Positions 21,044-31,769 of a stretch of DNA of 64,000 bases are shown here, in pieces. Position numbers and translations under genes: made by a program. Every line of letters starts with the position of its first letter. Positions within the stretch are counted from its first letter, which is position 1. Under the pieces are notes generated by a model. It worked only from the letters and a program-made list of their open reading frames with translations. It was not told the DNA's origin and ran no database searches. Source of the stretch: Neoscytalidium dimidiatum (taxonomy: Eukaryota > Ascomycota > Dothideomycetes > Botryosphaeriales > Botryosphaeriaceae); NCBI GenBank assembly GCA_037367355.1, contig CM074702.1, positions 2,999,175 through 3,063,174 on the forward strand. The letters are read 5' to 3'.

Positions 21044-23311
21044 CCTGCGCGACGGGAGAACAAAACGACGAGCAGGATAACAGGAGGATGTGTTGTTTGC
21101 GGGGAACGGACGATGCGCCGGCGCGGGCACCAGGAAGCAGATATATGGGAGCACGGTAACGCCTGCAAGCAAGGGTGGACGCTAATAGAACAGCGACTTG
21201 TCAGCTCGCGGATCAAGCTCAAGGCCGGAACATGGGCTTTCCCCGCCATTACGCCAGGTACCAGATTTCTAGGCATTGCAAAGGGCAAGGGGTGCGAAGA
21301 CGGCACTTTGCGACGCCGAGAGCATGGTCTAGCTGATTTTTGCGGCTTCTCATTGGCCGAACGCTACTCGCGAACCGTGAAAGCCGCCCGGCTCGAAGCT
21401 GTAGCTGATCGACCAAGGACGCTAGCGTCGTCACTGAAAGGTGTCTAGCCACCGATTGGGAGCGGAGGAGGCGAGGTAGCGCTGCGAAATTGAAGAACGG
21501 CCCTTGTGGCCGGCCGCTTTTGCCGCTCCCGTCGGCGCCTCTTTTTCCACAGCTCTTCGACTCACTGTCCGATAGATCGTATCGCTAGCGGCCTTTAGAA
21601 ACATCAGGATATCTCGTCAACCATACGCTTAGACACTGTTTTGGGACGAATTCTTGCGCGAGATGGGCGCTGGTTCTTCGTATTACGGGCGCAGCTGAAA
21701 ATGGCGAGATTCTCGGAACTTCCAGTATCCAGACGTTCGCTCTGGAACAAACCGGCGACAGTTCCAGGTTCCGTAACCTCCACCTCTTAGCCCGTGGGAC
21801 TGGACAGGAGTAATCGGCTGATGAGACGGCCGCTAGCTCTACAATATTCTTACATCCAGCTATAAGATCCCATTAGGCACGTAATCGCGGCTTTGTCTGC
21901 GGGGCTAGCAGGTAGTAGATCAATTGCAGACTTTTGGGTCATCCGCCTCGTTTTTCCGCAGGAGGGGCTTTCGTGTGCCGTGCCCTGATGAGACGGCGCG
22001 TTTCTGGGCGTGGCGTCAGGCGGCCGTAAGCCACGAGGGGGGGACTGTGCCGTGATCGCCGGGTGGCCAGGTCGCCAGCGATCTACGAAGACATCCCACA
22101 CCTGAGTCTTCCGGAAACAGTTCCATACCAATGTGCTCCCACATCTACACCCGCCCACCCGTAACAGACACTGCCCGTTTACTCCTACATGACTACACTA
22201 CAATTGTTCCTTCCCGCACTTGATCGATTCATAGGTTCTGGGATCGCGCGATCACTGACAGGGTTCTCAGGATCGCCCGGCAAACGAAACAATGGTCGCG
22301 GAACCCAGCAGGGAGAGGGCCTGGAGCCTTCAGCGGTCAAGGCTCGATGATGAACGGTAAAACGCCCAAGGGCGTCCAGAGTGGTGCATGAAGTCATTCT
22401 TGTCATGCGTATCTCAGGGATGCTAGCCTAGATACTGACCACTCGCTGTGCGCCGTTGCAATGCATTTTTGAACCTTCTATTTCTATGTCGCAAGTTGAT
22501 AAGCAAGACTCCAACCAGCTGCAGGGCTAAATGTAGCGGCATCGATGCCGAGCGTACGCGAGTTCTACGTCAAATTGCCATGAGAAAACTATCAAGAAAA
22601 CATATTCCGATCGGCTATTTTATCGGAATCTTCATATTGAAAGATCGCTCTGGCAGTCACGCCTCCAGCTATTGCTATCATACAGAATACCCGGCTGGTC
22701 AGGGCCAGCTGACTCTGCATACCAGTACATCCACACGCCCGACCAATATGCAGCACCACACCGAATGGGTGTCTTTCGCTGTCCATGCCCGTTGCCTGCC
22801 TGATTACTTCTTCTTTTCTCAAATCTACATAGCCACGGACATGTTCGTCATGCGGTTCAATGCGAGGTTCTGTCTAAAATGCTAACGGTATTCGGAGTAA
22901 CGTAACATCCGGGACAAAGTTTCCATCAGCGTACTTACGCTTCGGTACTATTTCACTCCATGGCGATTCTCCACGATAGTGATAGCGCTTCAGACCTCTT
23001 CGGATTCAAGGCGTGAACCCGAATTAAAGTAAGACAGTTCGATGGACAGATTGAGAGAAAAAAAAAAAGGAAAATGCGAGCTAATAGTACTTGCCGGAGA
23101 TATTGTACGATTCATTATAGTTCAGTCTGACTGAGGTCACAAACTTGCAAGGACGATGCGAGTAATGAATGGACCCACGGTGTTGGGGAGAGACCGAAGC
23201 CAATCTCGAGAGGGACAGATATGCTTTCTCCTCTCATGCTTTTCCACGCTTCCATCTAAACTATATCCGGGAACCCTGAATTCCTCAAGGCTCAATTCCA
23301 TGAGCATGCAG
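21044..23311. other. 2.3 kb without a supported gene
   Basis: The region has mixed base composition and holds only short frames (for example 22448-22885 plus) with no domain, no splice-consistent extension and no repeat I can define. A short purine tract lies near 23057-23075. It contains the promoter of the PTH11-like gene. Confidence 0.5.
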
Positions 23312-24469
23312 CTACAAAGAAGGTACCTCAACGCCCAAGGCTCTGTAGACAGCTTGTACGTACGCCTTCGACCGGTCATTTCCGAAGATCGAATGTTGCA
23401 TCTTATTCATGACATAGGTGACAGTCATCCTCCTCCCGACATCCAAGATTGACACAGAGCCTCCCCATCCGCCCCAGTAGGCAATCTTCCCCGCCGGCAA
23501 CCAGCCGGAGACGGCATTGTCGGCCCTCAGCCCGAAGCCGACGCCGAAGCGGACCGGCACGCCGAGCACGAGGTCGACGCCGTTGACCTGCTCCTGGAAG
23601 ATGAGCTCGACGGTCTCGGGCTTCAGCAGGCGCACGCCGTCGACCTCGCCGCCGAGCACGATGGGCGACAGGCCGCGCGCCACGCCGCGCGCGTTCGAGT
23701 GCCCGTTCGTCGCGCCGTTCTCGCCGCGCTTCCAGCCCTCCAACCTGGTGTAGGCCACGTCCATGAGCGGGTTTCCGAACGTCTTCATGGCCAGCTCGCC
23801 CGGCAGCGAGCCGCTCGCCAGCTCGGGGATCGGCGGGGACACCATCTCGGCGACGCGCGGCCAGTCGGCCTCCTTCGCGCCCAGCTGGAAGTCGGCGTCG
23901 AGGGGGCCCGCGATCTCGTCGGCGACGAAGGCCTTCAGCGTCTTGCCGGTGGTGCGGCGCACCAGCTCGCCGACCAGGTGGCCCAGCGTCAGGCTGTGGT
24001 AGCCGGACGCGGTGCCGGGCGTCCACCAGGGCGCCTGCCGCGCGAGGAGCGCCGTCGACTTGGGCACGTCGAGCACGTCGTCGATGGTCACGCTGGCCTC
24101 CCAGCCCGACAGGCCCGAGCTGTGCGACAGCAGGTGGCGCACGAGCACGTCCTGCTTGCCGTTGGCCGCGAACTCGGGCCAGTGCTTCGCGACCTTGTCG
24201 TCCAGCGAGACGATGCCCCGGTCCACGAGCATCAGGCCGGCGAGCATGGTGTAGTTCTTCGAGGTCGAGAAGACGGTTGCGATGGTGTCTTGCTCCCAGG
24301 CACGGGTGCGGGCTTCGTCGGCGTGGCCGCCCCAAAGGTCGAGGACGTCCTTGCCGTCGATGGCGACGTGGATGGAGGCGCCCAGCTCCTCGCCCGAGTC
24401 CAGGTAGGATTGGAAGAGATCTTTGACTTCGTTGAAGCGGGCATCGCACGAACCTTGCACTGTAGCCAT
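23312..24469 (-). CDS. Beta-lactamase-family serine hydrolase / esterase (class C fold)
   Basis: A serine hydrolase of the penicillin-binding-protein/class C beta-lactamase fold; fungal members include lovastatin-type transesterases and EstB-like esterases. Intronless, 385 aa, standard length. The catalytic SxxK motif is VFSTSKNY (S68, K71), the Tyr motif is SGYHS (Y157) in place of the usual YxN, and the third box is WGGWGGS. The HLLSHSSGL segment is also typical. No signal peptide is evident, so the enzyme is probably cytosolic. The ATG at 24469 is the first in-frame one and matches the family start. Nothing around it suggests a pathway. Confidence 0.9.
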   Translation of the reverse strand: MATVQGSCDARFNEVKDLFQSYLDSGEELGASIHVAIDGKDVLDLWGGHADEARTRAWEQDTIATVFSTSKNYTMLAGLMLVDRGIVSLDDKVAKHWPEFAANGKQDVLVRHLLSHSSGLSGWEASVTIDDVLDVPKSTALLARQAPWWTPGTASGYHSLTLGHLVGELVRRTTGKTLKAFVADEIAGPLDADFQLGAKEADWPRVAEMVSPPIPELASGSLPGELAMKTFGNPLMDVAYTRLEGWKRGENGATNGHSNARGVARGLSPIVLGGEVDGVRLLKPETVELIFQEQVNGVDLVLGVPVRFGVGFGLRADNAVSGWLPAGKIAYWGGWGGSVSILDVGRRMTVTYVMNKMQHSIFGNDRSKAYVQAVYRALGVEVPSL

Positions 24470-27067
24470 GGCTGGATGCAGGAGGGGACAAAAGCTGCTG
24501 GAGCGGAATTGAGGAAACGGCCTGGAAGTGGGACAAAGAGGAGTTGGGATGGCGGGGTACTACTCGCGATAGGCAGCGCCTTTTGTATCCCTGGGCTGGC
24601 TGCATACACGGAGCTCTTTCGTGCGAGGACACAGCAGCCACGATGATGCATCGTGAGACAACGCGGACGAACTGGATTCGCCGGCTCTCGCTTGCTGAGT
24701 AGCCGGAGTTAAGATGCTCGCATACATTAGCGCATCACAATGGCGCATCTTGGAACTCATGTTGGCTGAGCATTATCGAGGCGCTTGCTGTACTGGTGTC
24801 CCGAAGATGCGAATGACTCATGCGCAGGCCCCACTCCACCGCCCCCAAGCATCCTTCGCTGTAAGCCTTCGCTAACAAACCAATTGATGGGACGGATGGT
24901 GTGGATTTGGACATCAATGCGAAGCCGAGACCACTCCATCGTTTGTAGTATTGATGCCTAATGAGAATTCGCGTGCCTGATGAAAATACACGTGTCCAGC
25001 TCCCACTTCTGTATGATATTACCATTGGCGCAGGTCCTACACTGTACTTTGCACGTCCTCTACAATGAGTGATAAGATGAAGGTTGAGGCTGCGGTGACA
25101 GAGAAACAAAGCAATCCTCGTTCCCGTCCCCGTCCCCGTCCACGCTGACTGCTCCGTCTAAAGATACTACGCTGGTGGCGATGCCAGACGCGGGACGCCG
25201 GATTTTACCTTTCAAAGATCCGTATCTGCCACACGAGGCTGGCTCAGATACGACTGTCGTGGAGGCTTCCCTTTCTTTAGCCCATAAGATACTCGTAAAC
25301 GTCTAGTGAGCAAGTGAATCAGCGCACAAGCGGTGGAGCTACGGGCAAGGAGCGACGATACGTCCGGCGAAGTGACCGCGCGACGCAGAACCTCCGAACG
25401 CCGCAGCTACCCGACGACTCGTTGGGGAGCTCTTCACGTCTACAAGTCAACACTCAAATAACGCCACGACGCCTCTACTGAGCATGGCGATAACTTTCCC
25501 TTTCCCATACTGCTCCTCCACCAGTGGTGTCCGGGCCACAATGTCCGCAATTTGTGCTGGCGGATGCGACGTCTGCACCCCCAGTATGTTAAACTCATCG
25601 GTATCAGTTCCACACATCATGTGTCCATGATCAAAGTGCCAACTTCCAAGGTGCCGATTTCCAGCCCTGTCTTAACCGATCTGATGGAATTTACCCCTAT
25701 CACTGGTAATTGAACATGACTTGGCCTGAATCGATCATAGTAGGTTTCAATAATCAGGCAGGCCCAGCCACTCGTCCTTTGGAAGGAAGACGGATCCGGC
25801 TTCTGAGAAAATTGTGCGATCCGGAACTGCGGTTCTGCTTGAACGCTGTTGTGATGTGGAGCCCTGAGCATGCTAAGGTCGCCTTTGGAAAGGATAGTAA
25901 TACAGTGGGCGTGGCTGCCCCGGATCAAGCCTGGACGGTTGCGGTGGTGCTGGCCCAGCATTCAATGCTGGCGTACTGCAGCAATTCGGGGCTCAAGAGC
26001 AAGATGTCGCGCCACGAATTGTAGTCGCACAGCCATTCCCAGAGGAACATGGCCTCGCTCGGTCGAAAAGCAGTTCCTTTTCACTTCAGAGGTCTTGTTT
26101 GCAAATGTGATGCTACGTGAGCCTCCATCAACCACAAAGCAGCGAATGTGAAGCGCAGCCGAAAGCAACATTGTGTTCGATAGCAGGATGCATGCGGGCG
26201 ACCACGATTATAGGTTGGCCAGCCCAGTCTCCCTTCAAATTAGGGAGCGAGCACCATCCAATACAACCTCACAAAATGTGTTGCACAAATAAGCCTAGGC
26301 TGCAACGTCAAAATCATGCGCAAAGAAGGAATATCCCCCGAGGACCTCCAGCCTTGGCTATCGGACTAGGAAAGCTAGTTCGATTAGTACCGGTCTACGT
26401 TCTAGGTGAACTGCTTCCAGCTGACACTACCTTTTCAATTCTACATTAGATCAAGCTCAACGGATGTTTCCGAATCTTAAGGTCCATACAAATCGTACGT
26501 AAGTTTAATTCGGCAAATTTCTAAAAGGCGCCGTTACCTTTGAAATGCTAAGACTTCTGCCTTATTCGATTTAAAATAAGGTGGTCGTCTATCATCAGGC
26601 TGATTTCTTTTTTTTTTCTGCTGCGGCGACTTGCGTAGAGGGGTCAAGTTTGATATCCGGTATATTTTCCTTGAATGGAATAATCCGAACATTCATCCCC
26701 TTACATTTCCGTTTGCAACTCCATGACCTGAAATACCATGAGATGCGTCCCAGAGTTGGTAATAGGAGCGTTTCTTATCGTTTTAGGGAAGGGACGCGCC
26801 TAAAGCCACGGGACGAATGCAGAGCGCTGCCGTGCAAGGGCGGCCCATAACCACCAGCTACATGGAATTTCCCATGCTGCTCTTACCCCAGCTAATGGTG
26901 ATGTTCTTAGCAGTCCCTCCGTCGCGCACTTTCATATGTGAATTTTATAAAAAGGCTGAAAAGTAAGTTAACTTTGGCAAATTAAAACGAAGAACAGCTA
27001 GATTCTCTGAATTTGTCCTCTCTTAAAACGTCAATCAATCATTCTCAATCAATAAAACCTACACATC
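24470..27067. other. 2.6 kb without a supported gene
   Basis: Only short unrelated frames are visible. A small CCCGT repeat lies at 25124-25144, and AT content rises after 26400. Short frames at 25710-26171 on both strands overlap each other and have no domain. I see no transposon coding remnant. Confidence 0.5.
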
Positions 27068-28626
27068 ATGTCTATCCTCTCATCAACCGTCCCTGATGAG
27101 GTTTGCAAGCATATCGGCGATGGGTCTCGGCTTTGTATGTCCTTCTATATACCTTTTTTCAATGTGTTGCTAACTTGATCGTAAAGCTCCCCTTTGTGGA
27201 CAGCAAGCCGAGCTTTGGTCGTTGTCAAAGTTCCAGGACAGTTTGAAGCCTGCAGAAGAGGAAATTCGACGTGAACAAGAGCAAAAGAACATGATCAAAA
27301 ACTGATTAGTTTTCGTGCGTCAGGAGCAGCGCAATGCTATCTTAGCTGGCGATTGCAAACTCTTGGACTCGATAAGCAGAATGGGCGAAAAGGTATTCGT
27401 TCAGGTGTCCAATGAGCCGGACAAAAAGCCTTATCACCTTTGCCTCAGCGATGTTGGCTACCTCTGGGCCATGCCGACGTCTGTGGAGGCAGAAACCATA
27501 ATGAGCGCTGATGCAGCATCCGACCATAACGTCAGGACACATGCCACGGTGGTCATCGGTACCTACTCCAAGAATACCCACTTCATGGGTATTTCAACAC
27601 AGAGTTTGAACGACATCCCAGGATCTGCATCGGCCTTTCTCATCAGCAGCATAGTGGCCAGGTTGGTCGCTCGCTTCGTGGTTCGCCGCGTTAACGGGGC
27701 TCTATTGGAAGCGGCACTGGATGCAGCCGTGGAAGCAGCCGCCGCAGCCGCCGTAGAAGGAGGCTTCACGACCTCTGCTTTCTGGGTAGAGGCATTGGGA
27801 GCCATCTCTGGGGCCGTCGTTTTCGTAATTTCATACTTTGTGGTTATGTACATCTTCGATTCCATCCACCAAAGCTACAGACTAACCTTGAACATTTACA
27901 ATTCGGATGCGTCAAGCAGCTGGTCCGTCGACAAATGGCACAACGATAATGCTAACATCAACGCGGACAAAAGCACTGGTGATACTGGAAAGTTTAAAAC
28001 AGCTCACCTGGAAAAAGTGAAGGGTATGTTGCGCGCTTCTCCCTCTTCCTCGCCCGCAGTATTCGGATCTAGTTTTCGTACCTCTAACTCACTATTGCAT
28101 AGAGAGTTGCCAGACGCCCTTGGGATTCCAAGTTTCGACGGTCGATGGAATCGCAAGCTACGGTAGATACACGTATGTAAATGGTAAGTAGCTCCCTCAT
28201 GAACCTATAGAGAAAGCAGTAGATTACTAACATATAGACTTTCGCATCTGCCAAAGCTAACGAATGGCTCGAAGGGCTCGAAGTTTGCATGCAGGCTCAG
28301 AACGATGACGATCCCAGCTTAGGTAAGATTGGATCTATGAGATGTTTCTGAAGTTTCAAAACTCATATGCGATTTCCATAGGATTCCACCTGAAGTACGT
28401 TGTCCACTGGGGCAAAAATGATGAGATCGGCTTGCAGGGAAACATCAAAAACGATATCTCAGATTACTACAATGGAACCTCGGAGGATGGTGGCTCACAC
28501 ACAGTCGATATTATTGTTGAAGGAACAGATATACCCGTGAAGGCAATCACGTATTCCTTAGGCGGCGAAGACACTCACCTATATACAATCGATGTTCATA
28601 TCGGGATTAAGCGGGCCAGTGCCTGA
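27068..28626 (+). CDS. Unrecognised six-exon protein with an Ala-rich helix and one membrane segment
   Basis: I do not recognise this family. The model is 27068-27134, 27187-27270, 27310-28023, 28103-28176, 28238-28322 and 28382-28626, in phase throughout; 422 aa. Residues about 50-150 are soluble with GEKVFVQVSNEPDKKPYHLC. An Ala-rich stretch (LEAALDAAVEAAAAAAVEGG) leads into a strong hydrophobic segment (AVVFVISYFVVMYIF, about residue 220). The C-terminal half is polar and beta-rich, with repeated Tyr/Trp/Asp motifs such as LTLNIYNSD, FHLKYVVHWGKNDEIGL and YTIDVHIGIKRASA. No signal peptide. The second intron (27271-27309) is only 39 nt, so the N-terminus is the weakest part. It stands alone between long empty regions. 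The layout (amphipathic Ala helix, one TM, beta C-domain) could suit a membrane-inserting protein, but that is a guess. Confidence 0.65.
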
Positions 28627-29328
28627 ATTTGGTCTCGGATTTGATCCAAAAAAAAGAAAAAGAAAAAAAAAAGATGTTAGGCGCAGCATCTTCTTGCACC
28701 TGCCGAGTTTGCTCAAATTATTGATCCGTAGAATCATCGATGAAAATTTGGATCACGGATTTATTGGGCTATGTCATGCATGTACGAAGGTAATTTTTGC
28801 AGCATTGCTACCTGTGGATATGAGCCTGAGCCGATCTAGATAGAACTGCGTAGAGAGACTACCGGATGCTCTCACACAGCCCGCGCCCACTAGTGCTGCT
28901 AAATTTAGCAACATAAGTCGCGTGAGATCGGCGCTCCACGAACACGACACTTTTCCCCACTTAACAACCTGGCAAGAAAAAAAATACCCGCAGCTCGTGC
29001 AACCGCGCTCAACATGACCACGAAGCATGTCTTGACCGACAATGTGAAAGTTGAGTATTCAATTCTTTCTCATGTTCGCTGCCTCCTCGCCGCCGAAGGT
29101 TGAGCTTGATTCGTTGGAATGAATGTTTCATTGGCTCTCAGCTCCGATGAATCCCATGCCTGTCATGCTGCAGGGGTAGCCACCTCGTATAGTGCCACCA
29201 TCAATGTCACTTCTTGGCAATTATTGTTATTTGTTTGTCCTTCGATAAAAGCAGGCTGTATTCCCAGGTCGGAGCGCTCGCCACAGCAGCAACTTTCCAA
29301 GTCTTTCGTTCAACACCCTACACACACC
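28627..29328. other. Intergenic, poly-A-rich start
   Basis: Begins with an A-rich tract (28649-28672) just after the stop, perhaps part of the 3' end signal of the preceding gene. No gene is seen before the secreted-protein start at 29329. Confidence 0.5.
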
Positions 29329-30009
29329 ATGGGTCTTTCCACGTTCGCTACCCTGAGCATGGCCCTCTTGGCCATCCTCCCAGCGACGATCGCCGACTCC
29401 TCTCTCCACTATAAACTCCGCGCGCGAGTCACCGGCCCTCAGAATGAAAACACCCCCCAAGTCGAGGGCTGGGCCCTCGAGGTCCGCAAGCTCGGCGTCG
29501 CGACCCGCGTCCCTCCCGACTGGATGTGGGGAGTGCTCTGGAACCCGGACTTCACCGGCGGCCGCGGCGGCGACACCTTCTACACGCAACAGCAGCAGCA
29601 GCAAGGCACCAACAAGAGCCACGTGCGCACAGACGCGCCCAACTCGCAAGGCGAGGTGACGCCCTTCGGCTTCTACGTCCAGGAAGGCTTCGACCTCGTC
29701 TCGAACCAGATGGTCGCCGTGCGCTCCAACTCCGCCGAGACGGTCACGGACGTCGGCGTCGTCGGCGACGTGCCGTTCCTGGAGAAGCCGGGCTTCGATG
29801 CGACGTTCGTCGCTTGCAACGAGACGTATCGCGAGTGGGCCGTCGTGTACTGGTCGGACGTGGGCACCTACGGGACGGATCCGATCTACAATCAGACGTG
29901 GAGGACCTGCACGGAGATCCAGCTCGTGCCGGAATGCCACACGGAGGGTCCGGAATACGAGGGTTTGGAGCAGACTCCCTGCGTTGCCGACGTGACGGCG
30001 ATCCTGTAA
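29329..30009 (+). CDS. Small secreted protein, possibly DUF7907-like
   Basis: A predicted secreted protein of 226 aa, intronless. The ATG at 29329 gives a clear signal peptide (LSTFATLSMALLAILPATIA) with cleavage likely near residue 22; the frame is open further upstream but that extension has no signal. The mature part starts with a beta-strand-like HYKLRARV and contains a Gln run (QQQQQQ), a WALEVRKLG segment and three or four cysteines near the C-terminus (TCTEIQLVPEC, QTPCVAD) that may pair. Two N-glycosylation sequons are seen (NETY, NQTW). The opening resembles fungal secreted proteins annotated DUF7907, but the match is by eye and weak. Role unknown; a cell-surface or effector role is possible. 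Confidence 0.75.
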   Translation: MGLSTFATLSMALLAILPATIADSSLHYKLRARVTGPQNENTPQVEGWALEVRKLGVATRVPPDWMWGVLWNPDFTGGRGGDTFYTQQQQQQGTNKSHVRTDAPNSQGEVTPFGFYVQEGFDLVSNQMVAVRSNSAETVTDVGVVGDVPFLEKPGFDATFVACNETYREWAVVYWSDVGTYGTDPIYNQTWRTCTEIQLVPECHTEGPEYEGLEQTPCVADVTAIL

Positions 30010-30956
30010 GCAGTGCTGGGGAGGATACGTTGGGTCCGCGATAATTGAAATGCATGCATGATGGCCGGGTAGATGGGATTGTAAGAATGATATTGTATGG
30101 ATGGAATGATGGGCTACGTGTTACGACTGCAGTACCAAATAATCTTCTTTATTTTTTTTTTTTTTATAATGGTCGATTCAGAGTGCGATCTCGTAGAGAT
30201 ATTTTACGTAGCAGTGTGATAGAAATTCGCGGAGCATAAGGTTAGACATTATCGGGGTTGAACTTATGCTGCGTAAGAGCAAATAATGTTACTGGAAGCT
30301 ACTTCCGGTTGAATAAAGCTAGTGTAGACTTGGTTCGTCTCGCTTAAAAGTCCTCTTAGTGACGATCATGATTGGTTCTGCTTTTCAACAAAGAAAAAAA
30401 ATCCTTAGCTAGGTGTGAATGGATAACAAATAGGAATTGGCAGCCAACAATTAGTATCAGTAAGCGAAGCATACTACAAATTTACGAGTCGAATCTGAGC
30501 CGAACGTCATCACGGCATGTCAAGCGAAAGGCCTGGAAGCTTCTGGTACTTGGCAGAGTAAGCCGAATGACGGTATTTCCTTTTCCGGTAACGCGGTGTC
30601 GAGCTGCGGCGGTGTTCTTCCACGGTGTCAGAACAGATGTAGAATCTGATCTATCATTAGCTGACGTATGGAACACTCGGTGAGATTTTGCGAGGCTTGT
30701 ACTAAGCCGGTATGAAGCTTCGAATCTAAGTAGTAGTGTGACACAACATGCTTTACATTATAAGAAGGATCTCGCAGCTAGTGAAGAGGAAGAATCCATC
30801 AATCTATTTGCAGTCTCCTATCCTGAACCATTAGAAACTTGTTCCAGTATCCCAGCCTCTTCAGCGCCAGTAGATCTTGTCTAAAGAATTACATCGTTTA
30901 GCAGGCGATTAATACGCCCGTAATCAGACTACCACATCAACCACATAGCGTATAGC
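30010..30956. other. Intergenic, AT-rich
   Basis: 947 bp, with T-rich and A-rich tracts around 30150 and 30390. No supported gene; a short frame at 30372-30683 has no recognisable domain. Confidence 0.5.
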
Positions 30957-31769
30957 ATGTTGCCTAGGCAAGCAACGGACAGCGATGTCCATGCACTGGC
31001 TTGCCTTTCTGCTTTGGCATTTATGGACGACCCAATCGAGACGTACCTTTACCCCGGCCGCCGGGAATACCCGAAAGAGTTCATCGATGCACAGGAGACT
31101 CTGTTGAGGGACAGCTTCAACAGGCCCTGTGGATCAGCTGTCCTCGTTGCCCTGGAACCTGGACATGAGGAATGGAAAGGAATACCTGACATTGTCGGCT
31201 TTTGCGTCTTCACGCGGGAGAGTCGCAGTAAGAGAAGAAGGAGGCCTACGAAGAGTGAGCAACCCACCTGTAAATTCCAGCACGATCTCATGTTCATGAT
31301 AGAGACCAAAGAGACCTCCATGAATGTTATAGAGAGCATTCCAGAATATGACTCTGTACCGTTCTCCATGAATTCGGACCACCCAATGGTGAGCGTGGCC
31401 AATGTGAAAGCGATGAGCGATGCTTGCAAAAGGGATGATTCGCATCACTGGACCGAGGAAGGATTCGAACGACCGAGGGAACGCTACGAACTTTGTGATC
31501 TTGGCGTTCATCCAGGCTTCCAGAGGAAGGGTATCGGAAAGATGATGCTGCGCTGGATTATGGACAAGGCGCTGGATGAAGGTGTACCCATTCACACTAC
31601 AGCAAGCCCCGCTGGCAAACTCCTCTACCAGAGCATGGGATTCCGTGTCGTAGGAAAGTGGAATTGGTGCCCGGTGCCGAATAGCGCATGGAACGTCATG
31701 CACTGGAACCCACCGAGCACCCAGCAAGAAGGACTCGTCAAGGAGGGCGCAGGGGACAGCCCGCGTTGA
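30957..31769 (+). CDS. GNAT-family N-acetyltransferase
   Basis: Transfers an acetyl group from acetyl-CoA to an amine; substrate unknown. Intronless, 270 aa, typical of fungal single-domain GNATs. The start MLPRQATDSDVHALACLSALAF is the classic beta1-alpha1 opening. The acetyl-CoA-binding motif A is seen as YELCDLGVHPGFQRKGIGKM (R/Q-x-x-G-x-G/A form), followed by PIHTTASPAGKLLYQSMGFR, the usual late strand-helix ending. No signal or membrane segment. It lies alone, with long empty flanks. Confidence 0.9.
   Translation: MLPRQATDSDVHALACLSALAFMDDPIETYLYPGRREYPKEFIDAQETLLRDSFNRPCGSAVLVALEPGHEEWKGIPDIVGFCVFTRESRSKRRRRPTKSEQPTCKFQHDLMFMIETKETSMNVIESIPEYDSVPFSMNSDHPMVSVANVKAMSDACKRDDSHHWTEEGFERPRERYELCDLGVHPGFQRKGIGKMMLRWIMDKALDEGVPIHTTASPAGKLLYQSMGFRVVGKWNWCPVPNSAWNVMHWNPPSTQQEGLVKEGAGDSPR

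Noticed and set aside
22448..22885. 145-codon frame in the 21-23 kb gap
   Set aside because: Low-complexity Cys/His/Arg mixture, no signal peptide, no domain, no splice-consistent extension.
23403..24646. Long frames on both strands around the beta-lactamase-family gene
   Set aside because: Arg/Ala-rich antisense and out-of-frame shadows; only the 23312-24469 minus frame has SxxK and Tyr motifs.
31440..31480. A GGATTCGAAC string resembling a tRNA T-arm
   Set aside because: It lies inside the acetyltransferase coding frame, and no D-arm, anticodon arm or acceptor stem pairs around it.
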